A DNA stretch of 64,000 bases from an uncultured Prevotellaceae bacterium (GTDB taxonomy: Bacteria > Bacteroidota > Bacteroidia > Bacteroidales > Bacteroidaceae), in contig OMWI01000005.1 of assembly GCA_900314715.1 (NCBI GenBank), positions 1-64,000 on the forward strand, written 5' to 3'. Positions 24,420 to 35,100 of the stretch are shown here, in pieces (positions within the stretch are counted from its first letter, which is position 1; each line of letters starts with the position of its first letter). The translations under genes were made by a program, and so were the position numbers. The notes beneath the pieces are model-generated. The model was not told the origin of the DNA. It did not search any database and saw only the letters and a list, made by a program, of their open reading frames with translations.

Positions 24420-26654
24420 TTAACGGATTTGCACTTTGAGTTTTTGTAGGTCTTTTTCCATACTCGAAGAACCTACAAACAATTCGTATTCACCAGGCAC
24501 TAAGCGCATGGTGTTGGTGTTTTCATCCCAATTCTCAAAGCGTTCCTTAGGGAAATCGATAGTAACGGTTTGTTGCTCACCTGCTTTCAAGTCCACCCGC
24601 GCATAACCACGGAGTGTTTTCACGGGACCAAACTTATCTGAAGGGCGACGCATATAGACTTGTACGATTTCCGTTCCGTCTACTTTTCCCGTATTCTTCA
24701 CATTTACGGTTACTTGATTATCACGATATTGCGGTTTTCCATATTGATAGGTAGTGTAACTCAATCCATAACCGAAAGGATAAAGTGGCGTCCCATGGAA
24801 ATAGCGATAGGTACGACCTTCCATCTTGTATTCTTCGAAAGGAGGCAATTGTGAATCATCCTTATAGAACGTAACCGCCAATTTTCCAGATGGATTATAA
24901 TCGCCAAAAATCACGTCTGCCAAAGCATGTCCTCCTTGTTCTCCCGCATACCACGCTTGAATGATAGCATCGCATGTTTCCTCCTGTTCGGGCACGAGTG
25001 CAACGGCACTACCAGAGCAATTGACGAATATGATTTTCTTACCCGCCTCGTGCAAGGCTTTCAGAATGTCACGCTGAACTTGTGGCAATTCGATACTCGT
25101 ACGATCTCCGCCATCAAATCCTGGGATTTTCACACTGGCTTGCTCACGTTCCAAATTAGGTGAGATACCACCCACAAACACGATTGTTTCTGCCGTTTGA
25201 GCTTGTTTCACGATTTCCTCAATGGTATATGTCTTTTCACCTTTCATTTCCATTTGCAAGGTGGTACTACCATCGGCTGCTTCGGTAGCTTTCCCCACAA
25301 CCATGTTCTTAACGGTCATATTGGTGATACTACATGCCGTAAGATAGGAAATATCCCCCACTCTCGATTGAATACCCTCCAATGGTGTTACCGTATGGGA
25401 TGGTTTTCCGAAATATATTCCCCACAACATGGTGGAATCAGCAGCATTGGGTCCCATAACCATCAACTTAGACGGATGAGTCTTGAAATCATTTACCCGA
25501 AGTGGCAATATGCCATTGTTTTTCAAAAGTACCATTTGTTCACGTCCCATCTGCCTTGCCAATTGCTTATGTTCCTGACAAGCAATCACGCTGGCTGGTA
25601 TTTGCGTCCAATCTACCAACGAGTCTGGGTCTAAATTGCCCAACTCTATACGTCCCTTGAGCAAGCGACGAACACTGACATTGATTTTCTCCTCGGAAAT
25701 GTCACCACGCTTCACGGCATCGGGCAAACTATTGTAATGTGCACCACATTCCACATCTGTTCCACTTAATACGGCCTTTGCCGATGCCGCGGGTTGGTCT
25801 GGTGAAACACCATGACGATTGGGTTGCCAAAAATCTCCGATGGCTCCACAATCGCTCACCACCAATCCCTTGAATCCCCATTCATCGCGCAATATTTGCT
25901 GGAGCAAACGATTGGAACCACAACAAGGATCTCCTTCATATCGTTGGTAAGCGCACATCACTTCTTGCACGTTTCCTTGTTGTACCAATGTCTTGAAAGC
26001 AGGTAAGTATGTTTCCCACAAATCGCGAGCGGGTAAGTTCTCGATATTGAACGTATGGCGCAATTTCTCGGGACCGCTATGTACGGCAAAGTGTTTCGCG
26101 CAAGCCAACAATTTATAATACTTATGCGAACCATCACCTTGTAACCCTTTTACCACACGCAATCCCATCTGCGCGTTCATGAAAGGGTCCTCACCATAAC
26201 TTTCTTGACCCCTTCCCCATCGAGGATCACGGAAGATATTAATGGTGGGAGTCCAAAAAGAAAGACAACTGTATTTACCAACTTTCCCTTCTTGGCGACC
26301 AAGTGTGTTTTTCGCACGAGCCTCATCGCTTACGGCGGTAAAGATTCGTTCTATCAAGTCGTCGTTGAATGAGCACGCCATACCGATACAGGATGGGAAT
26401 ACGGTGGATATACCATTTCGCCCCACTCCATGAAGGGCTTCACTCCACCAATCGAATGGTGGAACGCCCAATCGAGGAATGCCAGGAGAACCATTCCGCA
26501 TCAATCGTGTCTTTTCTTCCAATGTCAATCGTTGCAACAAATCTTCCGCCCTTTCTTCCGATGACAGGGCTGGATTTTGATAAGGTAATTGTTGGGCTCC
26601 AATATTTGTGGAGATTGCCAACGAAAGGCATAGTAAAATGTTTCTGATTTTCAT
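24420..26654 (-). CDS. GH3 glycoside hydrolase (beta-xylosidase/glucosidase type)
   Basis: A 744-aa enzyme with a signal peptide (about 1-20). The N-terminal GH3 domain shows FDWWSEALHGVGR, KHFAVHSGPE and the nucleophile motif VVSDCGAIGDF (catalytic Asp); the C-terminal GH3 domain carries VGGISPNLEREQ, and a fibronectin-like domain ends the protein. The WWSEALHGV and SDCGAI forms are typical of the xylosidase/arabinosidase branch, so it may remove neutral-sugar side chains from pectin. It starts 9 nt after the CE8-PL1 stop, so it is the second gene of that operon. Periplasmic location is inferred; there is no T9SS tail. Confidence 0.92.
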   Translation of the reverse strand: MKIRNILLCLSLAISTNIGAQQLPYQNPALSSEERAEDLLQRLTLEEKTRLMRNGSPGIPRLGVPPFDWWSEALHGVGRNGISTVFPSCIGMACSFNDDLIERIFTAVSDEARAKNTLGRQEGKVGKYSCLSFWTPTINIFRDPRWGRGQESYGEDPFMNAQMGLRVVKGLQGDGSHKYYKLLACAKHFAVHSGPEKLRHTFNIENLPARDLWETYLPAFKTLVQQGNVQEVMCAYQRYEGDPCCGSNRLLQQILRDEWGFKGLVVSDCGAIGDFWQPNRHGVSPDQPAASAKAVLSGTDVECGAHYNSLPDAVKRGDISEEKINVSVRRLLKGRIELGNLDPDSLVDWTQIPASVIACQEHKQLARQMGREQMVLLKNNGILPLRVNDFKTHPSKLMVMGPNAADSTMLWGIYFGKPSHTVTPLEGIQSRVGDISYLTACSITNMTVKNMVVGKATEAADGSTTLQMEMKGEKTYTIEEIVKQAQTAETIVFVGGISPNLEREQASVKIPGFDGGDRTSIELPQVQRDILKALHEAGKKIIFVNCSGSAVALVPEQEETCDAIIQAWYAGEQGGHALADVIFGDYNPSGKLAVTFYKDDSQLPPFEEYKMEGRTYRYFHGTPLYPFGYGLSYTTYQYGKPQYRDNQVTVNVKNTGKVDGTEIVQVYMRRPSDKFGPVKTLRGYARVDLKAGEQQTVTIDFPKERFENWDENTNTMRLVPGEYELFVGSSSMEKDLQKLKVQIR

Positions 26655-26663
26655 GATATACTA

Positions 26664-29600
26664 CTATTTGATAATTACTTTCTTTCCATTCTTGATATAG
26701 ATGCCAGAGGGAACATTGTCCGTCATGCGTTGTCCTTGCAAGTTGTAAAGCACAACCTCTTGTTGACAACTGATGTCTACGGCATGGATAGCTGAAGCCT
26801 CCTTCATTATCACCGCAATGTTTTTCACGTTTCCTGTATATTGTCCGTTAGAACTTTGCCAAGTCATGGTCAATGTCTTCACGCCTTGTTTCATCTCTGC
26901 CGTATCAAACGAGTAATTACGATACGATTGCCAGTTTCCCGTATTGGTGATGCTGATAGTCTTGTCAACCTCTATTTTTCCGCTGGTATTTTCGGTGATT
27001 TGGAAACGCAACTTAAAATCGCTACGCGTAGTGGCTGCATCGAAATTGAACGTATATGTTCCCGCTTCCTTGCAATTGAGAAGGAAGGTTGCCTTGTCAC
27101 CATGACTAAAACTATCAAATGAGTCGTTCAATACCTTTGCGGCTTTTTTGCCACTTGTATTAATAGTGATTTCAGCCTTGTCTAAGTTGAGTGCTTCTGT
27201 TGGGATAATCAATGCACCCGTTATATCCTCTTCCGATGCATACTCTTGATATCCCATCGGTTCGCCATCTTCATTTTGTGCAACGGTGATATGCTCTACA
27301 AGCGAATTCAAATAACATTCCAAATGCGTATATCCCTCTTCATTACGAATGATTCCGTCGTCCTTGTCATTTGGATTCAACCCATTTGCCAGTTCCCATT
27401 CATCGGGCATACCGTCACCATCGGTATCTTTGGGAGCGGCTATACCTGTCAGTATCGGCCAGGGATTCCAATCGTTACCTGCATCTATTGGCTTGATGTC
27501 GAAAGGCGTGTCAATAATTCCATACACGTCACCACTTCCCTTACCTGTATATGTGGCCTTTCCGTTTCTCGTATCACTCACCACGAGATTGTCCACTTCA
27601 TCACGATGCAACGAGGCACCTGCATATTGCAGCACTTTCTCATACGCCCTTTCTGCCGTATGTGTCGTGACATACATGAAATCCAATGGTTCCCTTAAGC
27701 GCATGGTATCTTTAGTGGTAGACGTGTAGGTCCCCGTATTGTCGGAGATATGTGGATAGACACCTACTCCCCAATTGTCCTTGGTCACGGTAGGATAATT
27801 CGGGTTCACGTTTCCATCAATGAAATACTTTCCCCAAATCATGTAACTACCATCAGTTTCCTTGGTGGTAATTCCCAATCCTGCAATACGCGTAGCATTT
27901 CGTCCACTTTTACTTTGCATCGTTCCAGGACCTGGCTTATAATAACAATTCACGATGTTGACTTTCATGCCTTCTCCACCATAACAACCATTTCCTGCCC
28001 AGTTGTAATACACATTGTTGCGCAAGTCGGTGGTGTCTTGTTGTACATACATCGGACGGTTTGCCAAACGAGGTGTACGAGAATCATGATGTGCCAAGAG
28101 ATTGTGGTGATAGGTAGCTCCTTTTCCGCCCCAGTTTCCACCATACCCATGTGCATCTTTGGCATGGGTGGAATGGCGCAAGCTTTGTGAAATGAGACAC
28201 CATTGCACAGTCATGTGTTCATTTCCATATACTGACAGGCATTCATCAACACTCCAACTCACCGAACAATGATCCACGATAATGTTCTTTCCGTCGAATC
28301 CACTCAATCCATCGGGTTCTCCTTCCGACGTGTCGCCAGGGCGAAAGCGCATATATCGAATAATGACATTCGGAGCAGAAATGATGAATCCCCAATCGGC
28401 CACGCAAATACCATCTCCAGGAGCTGTTTGTCCTGCAATGGTAACGTTGCCATTGCGTAGTTTTAATTCCGATTTCAGATGAATGGTACCACTTACATCA
28501 AACACAATGGTACGCGTACCACTTTGTTCACAAGCCCATCTAAACGAGCCTGTGCCAGAATCATTGAGATTGGTTACATGGTAAACAGTTCCACCTCGTC
28601 CACCAGTTACATATCGTCCATATCCTTCAGCGCCAGGGAATGCAGGTGTTTTCTCTTTCAAAGTGGTTGGTTCCTCTATGTTTTCCACCATGATTTCAGT
28701 ACTTTCTCCCAATCCACCATTCAGGTTGGCAGAACGTATTGTGTATGTACCTTCTTCCGTTGCTTGATAGGAGTTGCCTATCACGTTATCAAGATAATTG
28801 CCATTAAGGAAAATCACGTAACATCTTGCACCTTCCACGTCATCCCAAGTCAATGTGTTTCCGTTCACATTCACTTGAGGAGCTTTTGTAGTGATGGCTT
28901 CTTCCGTGGGCAACCAACTATCACTTCCTCCCAATACGTTTTCTACAGTAAACAAATTTGCTTGTTCATCAGTGAGAATAGGCGTATATTGATTGGTGCT
29001 GGTTGGGGAATTCTTGCGAGTAGAGAGGTCTATCAAGTTGCCATTCTTATCTACGGATTTATATTCATAGAAGTGCGTGGGTAATGTACTCATACTTCTC
29101 CATCCCGCATCAGACGGTAACACGTTCATGCGAGTGTTGAGGAAATATGCACGAGGCTCGTTTTGCCAAGGACGACCAAGGTCGTAGTTCTTGTCTGCTT
29201 TGAAATTGGGATATTCATTCACTGTACAATGTTGGAACACGTATCCCCATTTCAGCATAGAACTGGTAGCTGGAGCCGTGATAGGACCAGGATTTGTCAT
29301 AATCAACTCGCATTGATCGTAAAAATGGTTTCCTCCACCACAGATGTAATCTACGGCTCCGTAAATCTTACAATTCAGATAATAGCCACTTTCACCTGTT
29401 ACTTGCGTATCTTGCTGACTTTGCATGGCAATGTTCTTCATGATTACCTTCTTTCCACCAGAGATAGCGACACCAACACCTGAACGTGCCTTGCCGAAAT
29501 CCTTGTCATTGCGAATGGTGAAATCTTGTAAGTAGTTGCCTCCTGTGTTGTTGATATTCAAGACGGGATTTGAAATACCGTCACGGTTGCCATGAAGGAT

Positions 29601-31985
29601 AACTCCATCACGACTCTCACCGATGATGCTTACGTTATAGGCTTTCAATGATTGTTCTTCACTACCGAAGTCATAATCTCCATTGCGCACGAAGATTATT
29701 TTACGTGTTGCGGTGTTGCTTCCATTCGATGCATTGACGGCACTCAGAGCCTTTTTCCATTCCGATACATTACTTACTATATAGTCGTATGTTGCTTTCT
29801 TCACTTCCGCTTGATTTCCTACCTGGATATTGATACTGATGGGTTCGGTATTAGCATTTCCATACGTATCTATAGCGGAACCTGTTGCTATCAAGAAGGT
29901 GTTCTGACTGTTATATGCTAAATTCCAGATGGCAAAACTAAGTATGGCTGAACCGCCCTCTGCTTTTACCGTAGTTCGAGTGTTAGTGTCAGAAATGATT
30001 TCAGCCTCTGTATCTTTCATTTCTCGGTCAAACGTCAATTCCACCACACAATGGTTTTTGTTCGTTGTCGATGTAACACGTGTGTTTTTTAGGATAGGTG
30101 CTGATGCTACCGTTACTTGTTCCACCAACATTTCAAACCATGCAACAGGTTGACCGCCACCATTCAACGTGAATGTAATGGGTTGTCCCACTTCATGTCC
30201 TTCCATGTTGATGATCAGGTCGTACATCGTTGCGTCTGGTTCTTGATAGTCGTGTTTGGTAGGAATCCACATCTTTGCACCTTGTGAACTAACGTTCGTC
30301 AACTCACCACCATTATAGTTGGCATTGAAGTCTTTGAAGATGAGTTGTTTTACTACGACATTGGCAGGTACAGTAAGTGTATAACTGCCTGCATCCATTT
30401 TGAAACTATTGTTTTCCCAACCATCCCCAATGCGTGAAATCGAATAGAGTCCATTGCTCCAACCATTATTTGTAATGCCTGCGCCCGTATATTTAAGAGT
30501 GACCATTTCGTCATTTTCTCCCTTATTATAGATATGTATTCCACCAATGGTGAGTTGATAAGCGCGAGTTTGTTCGCCCATCTTTCCATCGATGGTATAA
30601 ATGGCTTCAGTTCCATTGAGTGTTCCCTTCCCCTTGACGATGGTTCCATCAATGAGTTTTGCTTCCACCTCTGGCATTTTCGTGTATATGTTTTGGTTGA
30701 AGGTTGCAGAATAAGGTGCTTTGTTGAGTGCATCTGCCAAGTCAACCACGTTTCCGTCCACCGATACGCTACTTATTGTAATCTCACCAATACGGAAGAC
30801 ACGGAAGGTGTAATTACGTTTGGGAGAGGCAGCACCAGCTTGTTCGTCAGGGGTAAGCGTTATATGAATGATAACTTCCTTTCCCTTTTCAGGAGTGGGA
30901 AACGTGAATGTTCCGTCTCCATGATTTGTTATCTCTAAACCTTCTGCACTACAACTCACCGTTCCGTATGCTTTCTCTACCTTAAACGTAGTGGTTGGTG
31001 GATTGTAATTGGCGGGTAAGTTGCATTGCCAGTCAGTTTCTACGCCGTTAGTTACGTTTTGTCCTTCGATGCTTATGCCATTGACGATGGCCAAGTGTTG
31101 GGCATAATAGCGCATTTCCAAGTTTCGATAGTTGCATATATACCCCGAACCACCAGAGAAACGGAATGCCAAATCATGTAATCCCTTGCTGATTTCACCT
31201 GGTAAGGAAATGGTAACGGGAACATAAGTGCTGGGAGCATCACCTTGTAACGTATAAGTAGTTTGTGCTTCTATTTCCTCGGTTTCGGCATTCTTCACAA
31301 TAATGTCTATGTTTCCACCAGTGCCATAACGTGCCACCTCCCAAGCCAAGGAATAAACTCCTTCTTGCGTGTTCTTGAATGAATAAGTGGCTACACCGCC
31401 ATCTTTGATGTACCCCACATTGGCTCCTTCATTGACTACTCCACCACCATAATTACCTTTTGACAAGTCGAGCTTCCCGGGAATCGTCTCGATGTCATTG
31501 AGTGTGTAAAATGCCAAATCGCCCCAATTGCCAGCATAATTTCCCGTGGTTTTGGTCACGGTGAACTTTAATGTGTATGTACCTGTTTGCAATTGTTCGA
31601 GTACAAAATTATGTTGGACGGAGGGTGTCCAGTTGTTTGTGTTTTCAATGACTACGTTTTTACTGAGCACAATGTTTCCGTTGTCATGTGTCAATGTCAT
31701 CTTCAGTTCTGCCTCCATCTTGGAGCCTGTCCTGAATGTCAGCAAGTAATCTTGTTGTTGGGAATTGTTGATGGTAAAACTCAACACCGTATTTTTTCCC
31801 GTGCTTCCCACATTAGCACCATTGTTCTCAACGGTGAAATTACTACCCGTAGCATCATTCCATGAGATATAGCTGCCATTCATGGTGGGAATGTTTACCG
31901 TTGCCGCTCTTAGATGAGTGTTCATAGTAAACACCGTGAAGAGCATGAGCGTAAATTGAATCAGTTTGCTTAGTTGACTATTCAT
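26664..31985 (-). CDS. Bifunctional pectin methylesterase (CE8) - pectate lyase (PL1), T9SS-secreted
   Basis: A 1773-aa surface enzyme. After the signal peptide (about 1-27) come two carbohydrate-binding-like beta-sandwiches (about 30-165 and 170-290) and linker Ig-like domains (about 295-720). A CE8 pectinesterase (about 730-1065) has QQDTQVTG, GAVDYICGGG and LGRPWQ, which carry the expected catalytic aspartates and arginine. A short fibronectin-like linker leads to a PL1 pectate lyase (about 1113-1510) with FPGAEGYGRYVTGGRGG, CSVSWSVDECLSVYG and the arginine-bearing HHDSRTPRLANRP. Then follow a calcium-loop motif DTDGDGMPDEWE, another binding-like module (about 1605-1740) and the T9SS tail VPSGIYIKNGKKVIIK. 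De-esterification and lyase cleavage are sequential steps on homogalacturonan, joined here in one chain. It heads the operon with GH3 and is divergent from a hybrid sensor. Confidence 0.92.
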   Translation of the reverse strand: MNSQLSKLIQFTLMLFTVFTMNTHLRAATVNIPTMNGSYISWNDATGSNFTVENNGANVGSTGKNTVLSFTINNSQQQDYLLTFRTGSKMEAELKMTLTHDNGNIVLSKNVVIENTNNWTPSVQHNFVLEQLQTGTYTLKFTVTKTTGNYAGNWGDLAFYTLNDIETIPGKLDLSKGNYGGGVVNEGANVGYIKDGGVATYSFKNTQEGVYSLAWEVARYGTGGNIDIIVKNAETEEIEAQTTYTLQGDAPSTYVPVTISLPGEISKGLHDLAFRFSGGSGYICNYRNLEMRYYAQHLAIVNGISIEGQNVTNGVETDWQCNLPANYNPPTTTFKVEKAYGTVSCSAEGLEITNHGDGTFTFPTPEKGKEVIIHITLTPDEQAGAASPKRNYTFRVFRIGEITISSVSVDGNVVDLADALNKAPYSATFNQNIYTKMPEVEAKLIDGTIVKGKGTLNGTEAIYTIDGKMGEQTRAYQLTIGGIHIYNKGENDEMVTLKYTGAGITNNGWSNGLYSISRIGDGWENNSFKMDAGSYTLTVPANVVVKQLIFKDFNANYNGGELTNVSSQGAKMWIPTKHDYQEPDATMYDLIINMEGHEVGQPITFTLNGGGQPVAWFEMLVEQVTVASAPILKNTRVTSTTNKNHCVVELTFDREMKDTEAEIISDTNTRTTVKAEGGSAILSFAIWNLAYNSQNTFLIATGSAIDTYGNANTEPISINIQVGNQAEVKKATYDYIVSNVSEWKKALSAVNASNGSNTATRKIIFVRNGDYDFGSEEQSLKAYNVSIIGESRDGVILHGNRDGISNPVLNINNTGGNYLQDFTIRNDKDFGKARSGVGVAISGGKKVIMKNIAMQSQQDTQVTGESGYYLNCKIYGAVDYICGGGNHFYDQCELIMTNPGPITAPATSSMLKWGYVFQHCTVNEYPNFKADKNYDLGRPWQNEPRAYFLNTRMNVLPSDAGWRSMSTLPTHFYEYKSVDKNGNLIDLSTRKNSPTSTNQYTPILTDEQANLFTVENVLGGSDSWLPTEEAITTKAPQVNVNGNTLTWDDVEGARCYVIFLNGNYLDNVIGNSYQATEEGTYTIRSANLNGGLGESTEIMVENIEEPTTLKEKTPAFPGAEGYGRYVTGGRGGTVYHVTNLNDSGTGSFRWACEQSGTRTIVFDVSGTIHLKSELKLRNGNVTIAGQTAPGDGICVADWGFIISAPNVIIRYMRFRPGDTSEGEPDGLSGFDGKNIIVDHCSVSWSVDECLSVYGNEHMTVQWCLISQSLRHSTHAKDAHGYGGNWGGKGATYHHNLLAHHDSRTPRLANRPMYVQQDTTDLRNNVYYNWAGNGCYGGEGMKVNIVNCYYKPGPGTMQSKSGRNATRIAGLGITTKETDGSYMIWGKYFIDGNVNPNYPTVTKDNWGVGVYPHISDNTGTYTSTTKDTMRLREPLDFMYVTTHTAERAYEKVLQYAGASLHRDEVDNLVVSDTRNGKATYTGKGSGDVYGIIDTPFDIKPIDAGNDWNPWPILTGIAAPKDTDGDGMPDEWELANGLNPNDKDDGIIRNEEGYTHLECYLNSLVEHITVAQNEDGEPMGYQEYASEEDITGALIIPTEALNLDKAEITINTSGKKAAKVLNDSFDSFSHGDKATFLLNCKEAGTYTFNFDAATTRSDFKLRFQITENTSGKIEVDKTISITNTGNWQSYRNYSFDTAEMKQGVKTLTMTWQSSNGQYTGNVKNIAVIMKEASAIHAVDISCQQEVVLYNLQGQRMTDNVPSGIYIKNGKKVIIK

Positions 31986-32006
31986 GTTTTTTGATTTTAT
32001 TTTTTT

Positions 32007-32015
32007 GCAAAGCTA
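32007..32015 (-). promoter_or_regulatory. -7 promoter box of the CE8-PL1/GH3 operon
   Basis: The minus strand reads TAGCTTTGC, 21 nt before the ATG at 31985, in the 180-bp divergent region shared with the hybrid regulator gene. Regulator sites are expected between 32016 and 32130, but I see no clear direct repeat there. Confidence 0.6.
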
Positions 32016-32130
32016 TGGTTATTTTGCTCATGTCATGTGTAATCTTTGATATAAATCGTCCACATGTTAAATATTACCCCAATTTCACTAAATAATACAC
32101 CTTATTTTTTTCATGAAAAAAGAAAAAATG

Positions 32131-32139
32131 TATCTTTGC
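32131..32139 (+). promoter_or_regulatory. -7 promoter box of the ATPase-less hybrid regulator
   Basis: TATCTTTGC lies 26 nt before the ATG at 32166. It shows that in-frame codons from 32064 are upstream of transcription, so the longer reading is rejected. Confidence 0.65.
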
Positions 32140-32165
32140 ACAAGGAAATACCTAAACATGGATAT

Positions 32166-35100
32166 ATGAGAAAATACATAACAATTTTGGCGTTGCTAAT
32201 GACAATGACAGCATGGGCGCAACCGTATTCAAGTGTGCGTACATTTTCTTTGCGCGACGGGTTAGCATCAAATGTCATCTCCAGTATGGTGCAAACTCAC
32301 GATCAATTGATGTGGTTCTCGTCATGGAATGGATTGAGTTGTTATGATGGCTATACATTTACCACGTTCAGCGACAAGTTGGGATACAACCGCACATTGA
32401 CAACCAATCGAATGCTCAAGCTCTCTGCCTCTCCTACGGGTAATATTTGGTGTCTCACATACGACCGTCAGGTGTTCTTGTTCGATAGGATTTCTTGTCG
32501 GTTTATCAATATCTCCGACTTGGTAAATCGCGTATCCGACAAGGCGTTTGTTTGTCAACGTTGTGTCTCTCTGCCTAATGGTTCCACTTGGTTATTCAGT
32601 CGCAATGAGGGGGAGGCTTGTTATCGCATTGTCGAACGTGGAACGATTGACGAAAAGTCGGTGCAAAAGTTCTGCGTGGAGAATGGCATGCTGAAAGGGA
32701 ATGTTGTCTATGGAACGGAAATGGATGACTATGGTCATGAATGGGTATTAACGGATGGCGGTCCTACATTAGTAGGCGAGCAATTGAAGTGCGACATCCC
32801 GTTTATCTATATGAAACAAGTGGGAAGTCAAGTGTTTTTCGCGGCAAGAGACGGACAGTTCTCGGTGTATGATGCCACGAAAAAGACATTGGTTCCCCTG
32901 CGATTGTCCACTCCCATCCAACAAATCCAGACGATTGAAAAACTAAGCGAAGACCAATTGTTATTGCTTACCGACAAGGGTTTTCTGATTTATCACATAG
33001 GCAAAAAGAGCTCTCGCCTATTGCCTAACACCTCGTCTGTAGCTTTCTCATACATTCATGTGGACAAGCAACAACGTATTTGGGCAATAGCGGAAAAGGG
33101 CGGTATCATGCTCATCACTCCCAACGACGGAAACATGCGGTGGTTGAGCACCCTACAACTATTGCCTTCCTTGCGTCAAAGTACTCGTTCATTGGTTCAC
33201 CAAGATAGAAACGGAACGATTTGGCTTGCTACGGAAGAGGGGTTCTTCGGTTACTATGATGAACAAAACCAATTGTTAGTACCTGCACAAATACGTACCA
33301 ATGCCGCCATGCCTTCTCTCGACCGATGGTTTGAGGATAGCTATGGCAACATCTGGTTTTCGGGTGAGCACGACTTGGCTTTGATTAATTTCGGGCAACA
33401 TGTTTTCAATCATGTAACGCTGAACGGGATGCAACAAATCCGAAGTGTTTGTTACGATAGTCAAAATCGCCTATGGGCTGGCGACCTTGCCGGACATATT
33501 GCCGTGATGAACGAAGGCAATCAATTGATAGGTTATTTGGCTACCGACGGCAAGATTCGCCCCCAACTCTCCACGTTTTCAAGTCATATATATTGTCTCT
33601 ATGAAGACAGCCAACGACGGATGTGGATAGGCACCAAGGGCGACGGCCTCTATTGCCTACATCCCAATGGGAGCATCAACCACTATCGCCATGACGAAGC
33701 CAATCCCTATTCTTTGTGTAGCGACCAAGTGTACGACGTTCATGAAGACAGCAAGCATCGCATTTGGATTGGCACGTTTGAGAAAGGCATTTGCCTGATG
33801 CAAACCAAAGACGACGGACAAGCACAATTTATCCATACCGACAACATCTTGAAGGGTTATCCCGTGAACGACTATCACAAAGTGAGGCGCATCACGGAAA
33901 CGGCAGATGGCAACATCATCGTATCTGCCTCTAATGGATTGGTAACGTTCTCAGAGCATTTTTCCAATCCCGCTACCATTCGCTTCTTTGCGCATAAGCA
34001 CGAACAGGGAGATACCACGTCGTTGCTTACCAGCGACGTGATGCATTCTTTCGTGACGCACGACGGGCGCATTTTCGTCGCAACAGTAGGAGGCGGCGTT
34101 CAGGAAATAGTTGACAAGCAACCGCTCAAGGAGCATTTGTTCTTGAAGGTAGTAAACAGCATGGACGACGATAATGGCACCGTATTGTCGATTATTGAAG
34201 ACAAAGACCATAATCTATGGATGGGAAGGGAGAATAGTCTCGTGATGAAAGGGGCAAAGACAGGACAGCTTTGGCGATTTGGTCCTGGCAACTTAGGCGA
34301 AAGGGTGGAACTCACCGAGGCCGAACCTACTTACAACCCACGAACGGGACAATTGGCATTTGCTACCACCAGCGGTTACGTAAGCTTCTATCCTCAACAG
34401 ATAGCACAAGAGGCATTCGTGCCGCCATTGGTTATCAATAGCGTCTATTTCCATGGTTCGCGTGAATCGGTACACATGTTGCCTGGCGACTCACTTGACG
34501 TTCCTGCCAACCAACGCAATTTCACCGTTCATTTCTCTGCGCTCGACTACCAAGACAACTACATGATTCGCTATGCGTATATGATGGAGGGAGTAGACCA
34601 TGATTGGAATTACTTAGACAACGAACATAGCATCTCGTTCAGCAACCTCTCGCATGGTCATCATCGGTTGCTCATCCGTTCCACCAACCAATACGGCTCA
34701 TGGGTAAACAATACAAAGACGTTGTATATTTACGTGCATCCCACGTTCTGGGAATCATGGTGGGCAAAACTGTTGTATCTCTTATTGATGATAGGAGCCA
34801 TCGCCGTAGCCGTATGGATTTACAGATTGCGCACCCGTGCTTCCATGGAACGACAACTCAACGACATGAAGACGCAATTCTTTACTGACATCAGCCATAA
34901 GTTGCGCACACCGCTCACGCTCATTGGCGGTCCCGTAACGCAGGTATTGGAAGAAGGGGGACTGACGGATACGGCAAGAAAGCACTTGGAAATGGTGAAG
35001 CGCAACGCTCATCGTATGTTGGAACTGGTGAATCGTATGCTTACCTATAGCAAGGAGCACAACACCTATATCAGCGACGAGAATGCAGGTTCGTTGGACG

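Noticed and set aside
32064-32165. 34-codon N-terminal extension of the hybrid regulator
   Set aside because: It covers the -7 box at 32131-32139 and would bury the signal peptide that begins at 32166.
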